Below are positions 42,716 to 54,350 of a stretch of 64,000 nucleotides of DNA, piece after piece. Each line of letters opens with the position of its first letter. Positions within the stretch are counted from its first letter, which is position 1. Below the pieces are notes generated by a model. The model was not told the DNA's origin. It did no database searches and saw only the letters and a list, made by a program, of their open reading frames with translations. Position numbers and translations under genes: made by a program. The stretch comes from Lepisosteus oculatus (Eukaryota; Chordata; Actinopteri; Semionotiformes; Lepisosteidae), in the NCBI RefSeq assembly GCF_040954835.1, contig NC_090708.1:28160001-28224000 (forward strand). The letters run 5' to 3'.

Positions 42716-45583
42716 CAACCTGGGGTTCGTTAACCTCACTTTTGCTCTCACCCTACTGCTGGTGGAGACAAACTTTTTGAGCATACTAACCACCGTTCGG
42801 TTTGCCCTTTCCGCCTGGCCCGAGGATTGAGGGTGGTAGGAGATATGCAACTGGGCCTTGACCCCAAGCATATTCCACAGGGTTGCCATTACTGTAGCTG
42901 TGAAATGGGTTCCCCGATCCGAGTCCACGGTCAGGGGGAGTCCCCATCGGCTGAACACATGGTTCACCAACAGCACTGCAGTTGTCTCTGTTGTGTCGTT
43001 GGGTGCTGGGAGGCACTCAATCCATTTTGTGAATGCACACGTAACAGTAAGGAAATATTTGTTCCCTCTGGATGACCTCACCAGCGGCCCCACCCAATCC
43101 ATTTGTAGATTGGACCAGGGGAATGTCATGCCCTTTTTCTGGAGTGGTGCCCGGTGCAAGGGCCGTGATGGTTGGAACTGGCTACATGTCAGATACCCCT
43201 TTACATACGCGGAGATGTCTTGGCCCATGTGAGGCCAGAATGCCACCTGCTGGATAGTGTCGTACGTGGCCTTGATTCCCCGGTGACCCCCACAGGGTTC
43301 GTCATGAGCGTGTTGGATCATGACCCCCCGATTTAAGCGGGAAACTACCCACCTTGGGACACCTTGTGCAACTAGTACACAAACCAACAACCCCTTTATA
43401 ATTTTTAGGTTGTCTTTCACCTCTGCCAGCTCCTTCAGCTCCGGAGACTGGCTCAGCACCTGCTCTGAAAGAGGTTGATGATCAGCGATATGCTGATACA
43501 TTTGCCCAATTGCTGGGTCCTGTTTCTGCATTTCCGCAAGATCGGTGTTAAAACCCTGTGACCCAAGCACTACAGATTGAGGGTCAGCTCCGACATCCTG
43601 TCTAGCCCTGCTTCGGGTGACCGCCTTGACCTCAGCCACGGTTTCTGGGGGTAGCCATTCCTGTTGGAACTGCCAGGGTTCACCCTCTAAGGCGCCAGAT
43701 TTGGCCAGCCGGTCGTTCTCATCATTCCCGTCTTTGTCGGGTCCCTTCACCTGGGATTGTCCCTTCACCTTCCTCCAGTAAACCATCATTTCAGCCTCGG
43801 TCGTGAGCTTGTCACTGGCCAGGAACAACTCTTTGTTCTTTACTTCCTTGCCCCGGGCATTTTTCATGCCGTTACCCTTCCAATACGGAAGATGGGACAC
43901 GAAGCTGTGTCGGGCGTAGTTCGAGTCACTACAGATGACAAATTGTTTAAGGCCATTTGTCAGGGCCTGCTGGAGGGTGATCAGCACCCCAGCTACTTCC
44001 GCATACTGACTAGTCTTTGGTCCTAGCTTATAGCGGGTCGGCACACTGGGAGTATTGTCTTGCCAGACTACTCCTACCCCTGCTAGCACCTGCTGTTCGT
44101 GGCGAAAAGAGCAACCGTCAACATAGGCCATGGGTAAGCCCTGGCCCACGTTCTCATCGTAGTACCGATGATTGTTCAGTAGCTCAGCAGCGGGAATCAT
44201 TTCTGGAGTTTCCATGTCAGTGTCACAGCCGTGACACACTTGGCCCAAAGCCAGGCCCTGTCCCAGGTACATTTTCTTGCTCTGTGCATAACGTACCTCT
44301 ATCTCATAGCCTTGTAGGGCCATCATCCATGCCACAATCATGCTATTTGACACCCTGCCCGCTTTCAGTCTATGGCTATGCAGGAATGTCACAGGTTGGT
44401 GGCATGTTTCGATGATGATCTTTTGTCCCAAAACATAACTACGGAAGTGTTCTACCGACCAGACCGTAGACAACAGGGCCTTCTCGCAGTCCAAGAACTT
44501 TTGCTCCAATGGGCTCAGGGCTCGACTGGCATACGCCACCACCCTTCGCTCTTGGTCATATTCCTGACTCAGAGCAGCCCCAAGGCAGTGCTCTGAGAAC
44601 CCTGCTTCAAGGTAGAAGACCTTATTTTTGTCAGGGTAGGCCAAGCACGGCGCACTACCGAGTTTGCGCTTCAGCTCCATCACAGCCTGTTCTGGGGAAG
44701 GCCCCCACTCAAAGGGCACGTCTTTCTGCAACAGCTTGTGGAGGGGTCTTGCTATTTCAGCGTAATCCTCAATGAACTGCCGGGAATAATTACATACTCC
44801 CAGAAAGCTGCGCAGTTCAGACAGGTTAGTGGGCGACTTCATATTCTGGATAGCTTGGACTCTGCTGGACTGTGGCTGTATGCTATGGGCTCCAACCAAC
44901 AGTCCCACATACTCCATTTGGGTCCTACACCACTGTCCCTTAGCAAGGGACAGTTTGGCCCCTGCACAGGAGAGCTGGGTCAACACATGCCTGATCTCGG
45001 CCATGTGTTCTTCCCAGGTCTGACTCCGCATCAGAATATCGTCCACATAGACCAGGTTGCCCCTGGCGGCTGCATCACTGATGGCTTTGTGCAGAAATAT
45101 GTTGAACTCCGCTGGGGAGTTGGAATACCCAAAGGGGCATTGATTCCAGGTGAACTGCCTGTTTCCAAAGGAAAAGGCCAGTTTGTACTGGTCTGTTGGT
45201 TCTACCTTAAGGGTCCAGGACCCATTGGCCACATCCACTGTGGTGAAATATTTCGCTGTTGTCACCTTGGCTAACTCCTGATCTAGGTAGATCATTGGCC
45301 ATCGTGACAAAGGAACCTGTTTATTCAGCTGCCGGTAGTCAATGGTCAGACGCCACTTACCATTGGGTTTCAGCACCGGCCACAGTGGGGAGTTATAAGT
45401 GGAGTTACACTCCCTTATGATCTGACGCTCTAGAAGAGCATCCAACGTCTGCTTTATGGACTCATATGCCGTGAGGGGAATGCGATACTGCCTGACATAG
45501 GTTGGGCGGGCGCCAGGGGCTGTGGGAATGTGCACTGTGTGCAAATCCGTCACCCCGCAGTCATAGGCGTCCCGTGCAAACAC
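42715..45583 (-). pseudogene. ERV pol: reverse transcriptase, RNase H pair, integrase
   Basis: A long open stretch of over 900 codons. RT: about residues 20-240 with LVYVDDILM (179-182 YVDD) intact. RNase H 1: about 320-400, where the expected TDAS is LEAG and TDH is TCH, so it lacks catalytic residues. RNase H 2: about 485-630 with [24 protein letters not shown] and GNDENDRLA, all four acidic positions present. Integrase: zinc-binding HAHDE/GGHRG (one Cys of the CxxC pair appears lost), then [15 protein letters not shown] and [10 protein letters not shown] (D, D, E). The C-terminal domain of integrase is missing after about residue 940. The ORF beginning is artificial: RT-linker coding upstream (45600-45790) has a stop near 45650. 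Confidence 0.88.
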
Positions 45584-45785
45584 TTCCTGGAAATCCTGGA
45601 AGATGTGACGCAGCTGCTGACACTGGCTTTCCGTTTCCAGGGCATCTGCCTAACCAACCTGTTCCTGTACCTGCTCTAGGAACCCCGATTTTGACGGCAT
45701 GGCGGTATCCCGGGTCGCACTCTTGGCTGAGTGGTCCGTCGGAACACCTGCGTGTACTGTGTACACAACCATCTCATCCTAATCG

Positions 45786-46970
45786 CTAAGGTCCACTCTG
45801 CACACCTCCTGGTTGCAGAATCCCTCTATTGGCATAATTGCGATCATCCGCCTCCCTGGCCAAGTGACCAGGGAGCTGCCCCAGTACTGGGATGGCCAGT
45901 TCGAAATCATAGAAACTATTGTCAATTACCAGTCCCATGTCACTGCGAGCAGGGATTTTGACATCTTGTTTTGCTATGTTCTGCACCAACAGGCAGGTGG
46001 CTCGGCCATTCCGTTCCAGTCTGGGGGTACCACAGTTTGCTAGGTTCAGTCTGATAAACTGAGCTGATGGTTGGAAGAAAACCATATCAGCGTCCATTCT
46101 CTGTCCCTTCTTTAGGACAAGGCGTACCGGAAACCCTGCTGTTGATGCAGGAACGATCAGGTCCGATTCGTTTACTACCTGGCAGGCCTGAGGAATCGTC
46201 TGACCTGACCGAATGTTCTCGGGGTCGCCGCTTAGAGAGTGGGCATCTGGGTTTACCCGTGTCCACAGCACACTGTTTACTGTGTCCAGCTGGGCGCCCA
46301 GTCGAACCAACAGGTCTGCACCAATACAGACCGAATGGGTCAGCTGAGGTGCTACCTGGAAGTAGTGAGCAAACTTCCTTTTTCCGATGGAGATGGAAGC
46401 TACACAGCTTCCTTTGCTCCAAATGGACCTATGAGGTGGGGGTGCCCACCACAGAACCTGTGACTGCGTCACCAGGGTCACCTGATGGCTTCGCAACAGG
46501 TCCTTGAACAGACCTTCACTGATTATGGACTTCTCAGCGCTGAGGCTGAGAATTACATCATCAACCTGCACTTCTGCCACCTGGACCCCTCCCACCACCA
46601 TGGGGTGGTAGTCCTGGTCCCCCTGAGGTACCAGGGCGCACAGAAAGGACTCCCATTCATTACCTGACAGGGAGATCCACTCTTCTTCAGGGATGAAAAA
46701 GGGGTGTGCTTTACCTGGCGGGTCAAGCAGCTGCTCGGAGCACTGCTCCTGTAGTTGGGAGACCGTGGGAGTGCTGGCCTGGGCAGGACTTCCCTGTAGT
46801 TTTGGAAAGAAAGAAGAGACATTTATTTCTCGTCCAGAGGAACCAGGTGGAACCTCCAACTCAGCTATAGTGTTCAGTGGGCACTGAGTGATCACAGCAT
46901 AACCACTGAACCCCCCTTTTTGCTGTACAACAGGCTTTTGGGTTTTTGACCTGAGCCCACAATTTTCCAC
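45786..46970 (-). pseudogene. ERV segment between protease and RT, with a second protease-like domain
   Basis: 394 codons open. The N-terminal part (to about residue 125) is low-similarity linker with a proline-rich stretch. Residues about 130-230 align by eye with the canonical protease next door: ILSLSAEKSIIS stands where the protease has LIDTGAEISLIS, and VCIGADLLVRLG where it has LLIGQDLLDRPV. DTG is replaced by SLS, so it cannot be catalytic. The remaining part (260-390), with LVQNIAKQDVKIPA and a VLGQLPGHL end, resembles the linker that precedes RT in Ty3-like and retroviral pol. Frame differs from both neighbours. Confidence 0.65.
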
Positions 46971-47308
46971 ACTGGCCTGTCAAGCAGGTCTTGGCCAATG
47001 AGTAGTGGCTCTGTTTTAAACCTAGAGATGTAAACAGGATGCACCACATTCATTGGCCCGAACCTATGTGCCACCCACACTCGGTTTGTGATCCTGGCAT
47101 GATCCTGGGTATAGCTGGAAATATCTGTCTTACACGGTTCTACCTTAAGTCTGATGCCTTTTCCTTTCGCTATTCGTTTGAGCTCGCTGAGTAGATCGGG
47201 TGATATCAAACTAATTTCAGCCCCAGTGTCAATCAGTGCTTCTCTATCTAAGACGTTTTCAAGAGAAACCTTGATATAAATACGCTTTGCCTTTCTGGCT
47301 GAGATTCC
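46892..47308 (-). pseudogene. ERV protease (retropepsin), DTGA active site
   Basis: An aspartic protease that would mature the polyproteins. ALIDTGAEISLISPDLL is near 47190-47240 and the flap-distal motif PLLIGQDLLDRP near 46975-47010. An in-frame TAG lies immediately upstream at about 47309-47311, followed by GISARKAKR. A gag-pol stop at this place recalls the read-through arrangement of gamma- and epsilonretroviruses, but with many other breaks here it may be a simple mutation. About 135 codons, a normal length for a retropepsin. Confidence 0.75.
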
Positions 47309-47373
47309 CTAAGAATTGTTGGAAGCCTGCCTTTTCTTTGACTTCAGGGGCGGGGTCAGCGCCCAACTCAGAG

Positions 47374-47886
47374 TCACAGCCTTCTTCCAGGCAGGAACCC
47401 TCCCACCCAATCAGATAGACTGAGTGAGGGGTTTGAGATGGATCTCCACCTCCTCCATGTGAGAAGGGGCGTGGTCCCCCTAAGCTCATTCACGCTTTCG
47501 GCATTCGGTACGGAAGGTTTACCCTGTCCTGATCTCTCAAGCAGGGCTTGTTCAAGCCGGGCCAGGCGGGCTGCAGTCGACTCCCTTCGTCCAGCCTTAT
47601 GATAGGCTCTGCCTGAGCCCTTGCCTTCCCTGTAGCGCTCACTGCGGCTCTGACGCTTAGTGCGGTCCTGCCTGCCTATTTTGCGCCGGGGCTCATAGGG
47701 CTCAGGAACCTCAGCTCCCTCGAGCCGAGGCGAGTCGTCAACCCTGCTGGTTTTAGTGGCGAACACGGCCGTTTTAGCAGGTTTTCGCTCTGAGGAAGCA
47801 GAGACTTCAGCTCCCCAGGCTTTTGGAGCCAACCTTCTAATGTCAGCCATTTTCATCGCTTTTGCATCAGTGTGCATCACAATCAT
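47374..47886 (-). pseudogene. ERV gag C-terminal region, basic
   Basis: About 140 codons of strongly basic, Arg/Lys/Ser-rich sequence ([20 protein letters not shown]) followed by a short coiled-coil-like [17 protein letters not shown]. This would fit an RNA-binding gag tail. No CCHC zinc knuckle was seen. The frame differs from the N-terminal gag at 47925-48812, and the last 30 codons are in a shifted frame. Confidence 0.55.
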
Positions 47887-47924
47887 TTTCCTGACTGAGG
47901 GATGCAGATTAGCTGGTAGTTTTC

Positions 47925-48812
47925 CTACTTTTCCTGTTCGGACGCTTCGGGCATAAACTGCAAAGTATATCTCAGCTCATTGACGTAGGTCTCCACATTA
48001 TTCCCTGACACTGACGGGTCAAACCTTTCTACATCTTTGGCTAACTGCCTCAGGGAGTGGAGGTTAATTTTTACGGTTTCTCCGCGGGCAGGGGGACGGC
48101 CGTGATCAGGAGCAGGGGGTCTCTGCCTGAATTGCATCGCCCTTGCGTCTCGCGCAGGACTCGGCGATCTCCCCCATGCCGATCCGACCACAGACCCCGG
48201 ACGGGAGAAACCTCCTCCCGGCACGCTGGGTGAGCGCTCTGGGCTGCTAGGTGGGCTGGCATGCAAGTGGGATCTAGCCTGTTTTGCTTCCAGTACGAAA
48301 GCATCTAACTCCTTTTGCCTTTTCTGGCTGAGCTCATTTAAACTATCAATTTCTTTTTCTTTTTCTTTCAAGCTCGCTTCCAGGTCTCTCCTAGCTACCT
48401 CAGCCGCAGTTTCTCTAGCAGACAGGTCATCTAATTTACCTAGAACTTCCCTGAGTCTGTCTTCACTTTCCTCATTTTTCACTCTCTTTTCTCTGATTAT
48501 ATCCAGCAACTCAACTCGCTCCGCCTTATATCTTTCTAGCTTTCCCTGAAGCTTTTGAAACTTTGTCAGCTCGGACAAAGACAGTTCCAGCTGTTTAGCT
48601 AGATTTAAGGCGAAACTCAATAGGACCTGAACTGCGTTCACAGACCCTCCTGTGTTAAGCTGGTTCGCTACCTTAGCTACTAAATCTACTTGCAGCTTCT
48701 CAATATCATCAAAGTTCAACTTTTCGATACCGCTCTGGTAACCAGGATTATCGTCGCTAGAAATAGTACTTATAAGCGACTCCACTTCAGACATTTTAAC
48801 AGCCATTGTCAT
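47925..48812 (-). pseudogene. ERV gag-like N-terminal region with long coiled coil
   Basis: 295 codons open from ATG 48812, about 250 bases after the primer site. Residues about 75-185 are a charged heptad-like coiled coil (KFQKLQGKLERYKAERVELL and onward). A Ser/Pro/Arg-rich stretch follows (HASPPSSPERSPSVPGG), then a segment with [28 protein letters not shown] that resembles the start of a capsid-like domain of Ty3-like gag. The rest of the capsid is missing or frameshifted. No myristoylation signal was seen at the N-terminus. Confidence 0.6.
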
Positions 48813-49063
48813 TACGTCAGAGAAACTTTAAGAGTATTACTTTTTTTTCCTTTTACCAAAATACAGTATGGAATCTAAACACCCGAGCAGATGGATTTCC
48901 AATCAGCACGCGTTACACTAAACGCTAGAAAACAGGGGGATTTCTTTACGCAGTTATCAGCACACCCGGTATTCGCGTATAGAAGCCACGGTGCTGTGCT
49001 GAACTTGAACTCACAGCAATATCAGTTATTCTGTGCGATTGATTCTCATTACATTCTAAACTC

Positions 49064-49081
49064 GCCCACCCAGGGACGCCA
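49064..49081 (-). promoter_or_regulatory. Primer binding site, tRNA-Asn
   Basis: The plus strand reads GCCCACCCAGGGACGCCA, equal to the 3' end of vertebrate tRNA-Asn(GTT) with CCA as I remember it. It lies five bases from the LTR end at 49087, as expected for minus-strand-primed reverse transcription. Confidence 0.8.
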
Positions 49082-49086
49082 TTAAA

Positions 49087-50458
49087 TGTAGTGGTTTGAT
49101 GGGTTTACTGAGACAATTATTAATTGTAGCAGTAATCAAGAGGTTGTTCGTTGGGGCTTTCAGAAAATCAATCGTCAGAACAACTAACAGCGCACACACA
49201 CGGGTTCAATACACGAGATACATTTATTAATATAAACTGTGCACCAAACATATACTAGTGTGCCTGGATACGAGTGGCAGACCTTACTGTGAGGGTTATC
49301 AATATACAAGGTATATAATCTCGAAGACATGCAAACACAAAGAGATACACAACAGAGAATATATGTCAATATATATCGTTCGGTTACCAAATCGCTAATC
49401 AGTGTTATTACCCACTGTTACTCTAAACTCGGAAGTAAATACATTACTCATGAATTAAATTGATAACAACTTGTGTTGAGGTACAATTGAATTCTCGAGA
49501 CGCAATGTAGAACATGGGGTTTACTTCTCCACTGTGTATGGATTTGGAATTTCCCAGCACGAACACCAAACCAGCTGACAGGCTCTGTTACAGCCTCTGT
49601 TCCAGCGGTTGTCCAATGGGCGTTGTGTCGTTGTGTACCGGCCAACCAGTCAAGGTGCAGCTCGGAGTAGGACGGGCGGAGGAATCTAACTGCGGCGCGC
49701 AGGGCAGTCGTTGCTCCGAGGGTATCTACCAGCAGTCCGGCTGGCTAGTAGAAAGTCTCTATGCACAGAGTGTGACTGCGAGTCCTCACAAGTCACTCTT
49801 TTGCCTGGGAAGAAGCTGGTTTGTTCCCTGTCCAGCGCTGCTTCTGAATAAGCTATTCAGGTTGTCGACGAGGGTCCAACTGTAGGCTGCCATTGATCAA
49901 GCGGAGCATTCACGTTGGTAGAATTCTGAGTACGTATGGGATCCTCGGCCTTGCGCTTAGAACAAAGTCCAAGTCCTTTTGCAGACAACAGCAGTTGTCA
50001 CGTGATTGTCTCTGAGGATGCGCGAAAATGGCCAAGGAGAGCCCAGAACTGAGCTTGCGCTCCCTTTTTGATCAAGACCCAGATGTGTGCTGATTGGTTG
50101 AGAGTTTGGCGGGCATTGGAGACCCACATGGTATTACCACGCCCTGCCAGTCCCTGATTGGTTGGTCAAGGTGAGATATAAGTCACTTACTCTCGACACT
50201 TAGGAATGCAGTCCAGATGTCCATTCGGCACTCCCTAGACTGATAGGCGCCAATGGATGACCATTGATCATGATAGCCAGGCTTAGCTAATTGCATCCCC
50301 GTCTGGGAGTTTGTTTCTTATCACAAGAAAACATCTTAAATCAGCTTGCATGAATTCTTTCTCTGTGGCTGCACCACAGAGATGGAGGGTGAGATGGGGC
50401 CTCTTTTAGGAGTATACCAACGCTTAATTCTGTCTTATTAACAAGCATTGCCGCTACA
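49087..50458 (-). repeat. 5' LTR of the endogenous retrovirus-like element
   Basis: A 1372-bp LTR, TGTAGTGG to CCGCTACA on the plus strand. Closest to LTR A (9773) among the copies here. It is adjacent to the primer site, which fixes its role. It contains repeated CCAAT-like ATTGG motifs typical of strong promoters (for example CTGATTGGTTG), but a TATA was not assigned. Confidence 0.85.
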
Positions 50459-51560
50459 TATTGTTGGTCAATATTGCGTCATTGTTGGTTGATACTGCTG
50501 TTCTAGCTTCATTTTGCCAACAATAGGCACATTGTTTTCAGGAATAAATGCACTGATCAAAAAGTTTATCCCTATTCAAGTACAGCGCACCAAAAGTGGG
50601 ATCAATATTACTTTGTTTTTAAGCATTTTCCCTCAATATCACAAACATCACTGCTGTGTGGACTGGGAAAAAACCCATCTCAGGCCGACGGTCTGTAAAT
50701 GGTATTTGTGATGATGTCAGAATAGAAGAATAGAATGTTTATTTATATAATTTCAAAGGTCACTAGCTCATGTTCTGTTTTTTTCTATGGGGGTATGACT
50801 CTCCTAAAATGATTTATTCAACACTGAGTTTATTTTTATTGAGATATTACACAACAGGAAATTGTTGTATATGTAAAGATGTAACAGTATGTACGTAACT
50901 GATATAATTTAATGTAATGTATAACTAATGTATACAGTAAGTAGTACAACAAAATTAAATGGGGAGTTCTCCCACATACAGTCAATTACATTTTCACAGG
51001 AAAAGTGTGAAGCTACTTTTTAGAAGTGCCTGTAAAGGTTTGGTGAAAAGTGAATCATTTAGAGCCTCTGATCTCTGTGCTTTTATATTTTCTCAGGTGT
51101 TAAATCTCAGTCTATTGAATGGAAAATAACCTTTAAAATGATTCTTTGAGGGATGAGTCATATTCTGAACCAAGTATTCTTAAGGGTTCTGTACCCATCT
51201 GTTTGAAATAATTTTCAACTTTCTTCGTTGTTGATGGATTGTAACTGTGGACCGAAGGAATTCTATTGTCAGATGTTTAACTGATGTTTGCAGAATTCTT
51301 GTCTGGGCAGGGATTTTCTGGATTTTGCAGTTAAAAATTTATTACTTACTGCTTTTTATTTTCAAAAGGCTGCACATTTGTTTACTTATGATTAGAAAAT
51401 TGCTATCATCATTCTAAATACATCTATTACATCATCTACATTGTTTATACAGTATGTTAAAATATTAATTCTTACAGTTACAAGTTCTTTAAAAAATCTA
51501 AATGGACTGCAGTGAACTCCTTCTCCCCAATGTCACCAGTACATACAATTAAATAGGAAA
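50459..51560. other. A/T-rich intergenic sequence, nothing recognised
   Basis: No coding similarity. A diverged copy of one arm of the 14441-14610 palindrome follows at about 51565-51680. Confidence 0.3.
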
Positions 51561-51837
51561 AAGTAAAGAGGGGAAAAAAAACCACAATGTTTCAGCTGTG
51601 AAGCCTTTTTCAGGTGAGTGACACTTGTTCCTTTGCAGTCTATGCATGCTGACACAGCTAACTACCTGAACTTCTACAAATAAATAGGTCCAACTATACA
51701 CTGTCATTTTCTTATCTTGGTCTCAGAGAAACTGTGAACAAGCTCCATCACATATGAATAGTGTCATACAATATATAATTTATGGAAAAATTAACTTTGT
51801 TCTTATGAGGGAGTGAGCATAGCCATTTGTAACTAAA

Positions 51838-52802
51838 CTATTGACTTATGCTGACAGTATTCTTTACACTGTGGGGAGCGTGGAATCTAAAGTATCGCTG
51901 AGCTGCTGCCTTTATTTTTTCATTCCTTAAGCTATAAATGATGGGGTTGAGCAAAGGGGTTAGGAAATTGTACACAGACCCAATGAAAATGCGTCCTTCT
52001 GGGTGAATGTTTTCCACTCTTAAACTAATATACACCACAGCAGCAGACACATAGTAAAAAAATACCACTGTCATGTGTGAAGAACACATTGAGAAAGCCT
52101 TTTTATGGCTCTCCACAGTTTTTAGTTTCATTACTGATGTTATAATTCTGCAGTACGTCCATAAGACATAGAGGCGACATAGATTGAAAACATGGCAAGA
52201 AAAAGAGCAACATTTGCTTGAGCTGTAATGTCGCCACAGGCTAATGCCATTACAGTGGGATAATCACAAACAATATGTAGGATAAAGTTTGATTTACAGT
52301 ATGGAAACATACTTGCCAATATTATTGATGGAAGAGGTGCAAGAATTCCCAGCACCCAGACTGTGACAGTCATTATGAGACAGACCTTGGTGTTGATGAT
52401 GGTGTTGTAATGCAAAGGCTTTACTATTGCTGTATATCTGTCATAAGACATAGCTGCTAAAAGAAATCCTTCAGCAGCAGGCAATGTCATGAAAAAATAC
52501 ATCTGTGCAAAACAACCTGAGAAAGAGATGGTGTTGTCACGACACAAAAGAATTGCCAGCAACTTTGGTATGACAGTACACGTCAGCAGAATATCTAGGA
52601 GACTTAAGTTCCACAGGAAGAAATACATGGGTGTGTGGAGCCGATGATCCAGGGCGACTAACAGCACAATCAGCAGATTACCCAGGATGGTGACAAGGAA
52701 GAGGAAGAGGAAGAAGATGAAGAGCGCAGTGTAGTGCTCCTGCAGGCCAGGCAATCCCACAATGATGAATTCATAATGCAGAGTTCTATTGGAATCACTC
52801 AT
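51838..52802 (-). pseudogene. Odorant receptor gene or pseudogene (OR locus 2), one single-base frameshift
   Basis: A seven-transmembrane OR of about 321 residues read from ATG 52802. N-terminal NRT glycosylation site, FVIVGLPGLQEHYTA-like start, LGNLLIVLLVALDHRLHTP (TM1 and loop), PMYFFLWNLSLLDIL (TM2), GCFAQMYFF (TM3), MSYDRYTAIVKPLHY, KAFSMCSSHMTVVF (TM6) and PLLNPIIYSLRNEK (TM7). One base is missing near 52172-52176, in TM5, so the frame is lost there and regained in the next frame; total length 965 is one base short of a full codon count. No other defect. It is a close paralogue of locus 1. A splice acceptor CAG just upstream (52890-52892) fits a first exon at 54838. Either a very young pseudogene or a base-call error. 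Confidence 0.9.
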
Positions 52803-53543
52803 GGCTCAGTGTCTCAAAAGTCACACAAAACAGGAGATGTAAGTGCATATACAGTGGATTCGTTTTAGTTTGGAAAAAATCCACAGAATCTGAAAGAATA
52901 ATACTGTTCAAGTTAGAACATTATTTTTTATTTAACTGAACTTAACATAATAGGGCTCTCATATGTTAAAATGTTATAATCATAGTACTGTAGTATATGT
53001 TATTACATTTAGTGGTACAGTATATGTTTTGCCCTTCCAAAAATGTATAGATAATTTGTAAAATAATGTATAAAAACGTTGTGTATAAAAACTTTAGGAT
53101 CAATAATTTTCTGAAGACAAGGATGTATATTCATTGGCTTTGAAACCAAATAAATCATTTCTTTGTTTAAAGGCAACATTGAACTTTAAAGTCCACATAA
53201 ATTCGTATTTGTTTAACAGTTATGCCATAAAATGAACTCTTTTTACTCTTGTGCCATGTGCTTTCAAGTTTCAAATCAATGTGTTCTGAAACACATCATT
53301 AAAAATCTACTCTAAAATATTCTTGTTTGTATTGAAAATTTTAAGAGGATAAAAGCTTGATATCCACAGATACAGTATATATCACAGTGAAAATTAGTAT
53401 TAAGACAAAATACAAATTATTTTAAAGTAAAACTGAAAAAAACACAAGGTGTTCCCAAGAGACTACAGTATAAATTAAACTATCATTTATATATCCAGAT
53501 GATTCGTTTAAAATTTTTGAAACAGTCCAGAGAAAGTAGATCA

Positions 53544-53880
53544 TGAAACAGGACAACGATCCAAAATACACTAGTAAATCTCTGATTGAACGGCTGAAAA
53601 AGAAAAGAATCAGGGTTTTAGAATACCCACGTCAAAACCCAGACCTTGGCCCCTTTTGAGAAGCTTTATCAAGACCTAAAGATAGCTGTGTGCAAATGCT
53701 CTCAAACATCACAAAGCTGAAGCAGTTTTGTAAGGAGGAGACCAGAATCCCTCCCAGGTGATGTGAAAGACTGATAAATTCTAACAGGAAACATTTACTT
53801 CAAGTATTGCTGCTTAAGGGGGTACCACATATTACTGAATTACTGCACTTACTTTTTTACACAAGTCTAATTAATGATGG
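53544..53880 (+). pseudogene. Tc1-like transposase C-terminal remnant
   Basis: The trace KQDNDPKYTSKSLIERLKKK is followed by RVLEYPRQNPDL, with the catalytic E region destroyed by a frameshift and stop. The remaining coding resembles LKQFCKEEWTRI-like ends. A dead fragment of a Tc1 element unrelated to the intact copy at 34418 at its ends. Confidence 0.75.
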
Positions 53881-54099
53881 CTGATTTTTTGTTTAATAAT
53901 GACAAAATGTGTATTTGTTACCTGTCACTTGATATTAGATTAATCTACTGTTAGGTCTAGATGAAGGTCAGATACAGGTATGTCTTAATATGTAAAACCA
54001 TAGAAACTTAAAGTGGTGTATTTTTTCACATCATATACTATACTGACATTTTGTATTATTTGTATATATCACAGTATATTAAATTTATGTTAATAATAA

Positions 54100-54350
54100 A
54101 AGTCGAAATAACATGTAGTGTAGAGCCACTTTAGGAAACATTCCATATTGATAGTGGATTTAAAGAAGATAGTACAAAAGGTTAAATGAAGCTATCATTT
54201 CAATAATATTTAACACACCACAGATACCTCCTATCTATCTTTTTGGGGCAGTGAAAAGATACATTTGGCATGCTGAATACTACCGTGGTATTGTGTAGCT
54301 ACTTCACTACAGACTTTAATTTTGACATGCATTCTGAATGGCAGCATCTG
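54100..54350. repeat. Old right end of a CAGATG-family element
   Basis: Ends ATTCTGAATGGCAGCATCTG followed by TA (54351-54352), a diverged family terminus. Upstream GGTTAAATGAAGCTA matches 14820. The left terminus was not found. Confidence 0.5.

Larger units (their letters stand above)
42459..50458 (-). mobile_element. Endogenous retrovirus-like LTR element, 3' end lost
   Basis: Minus-strand order: 5' LTR (49087-50458), primer site for tRNA-Asn (49064-49081), gag-like region, protease, linker with a second protease-like domain, RT, two RNase H domains, integrase, and a short downstream fragment cut by element B at 42459. No 3' LTR is attached. The reading frame changes several times between gag and integrase, so the copy is dead. 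LTR relatives in the window (9773, 10886, 16287, 30630) all carry 4-bp duplications. Family placement (retrovirus-like versus Ty3-like) is discussed in the findings. Confidence 0.85.

Noticed and set aside
44017-45274. Plus-strand open frames of up to 178 codons opposite ERV pol
   Set aside because: Antisense shadows of a long real coding region; no motifs.
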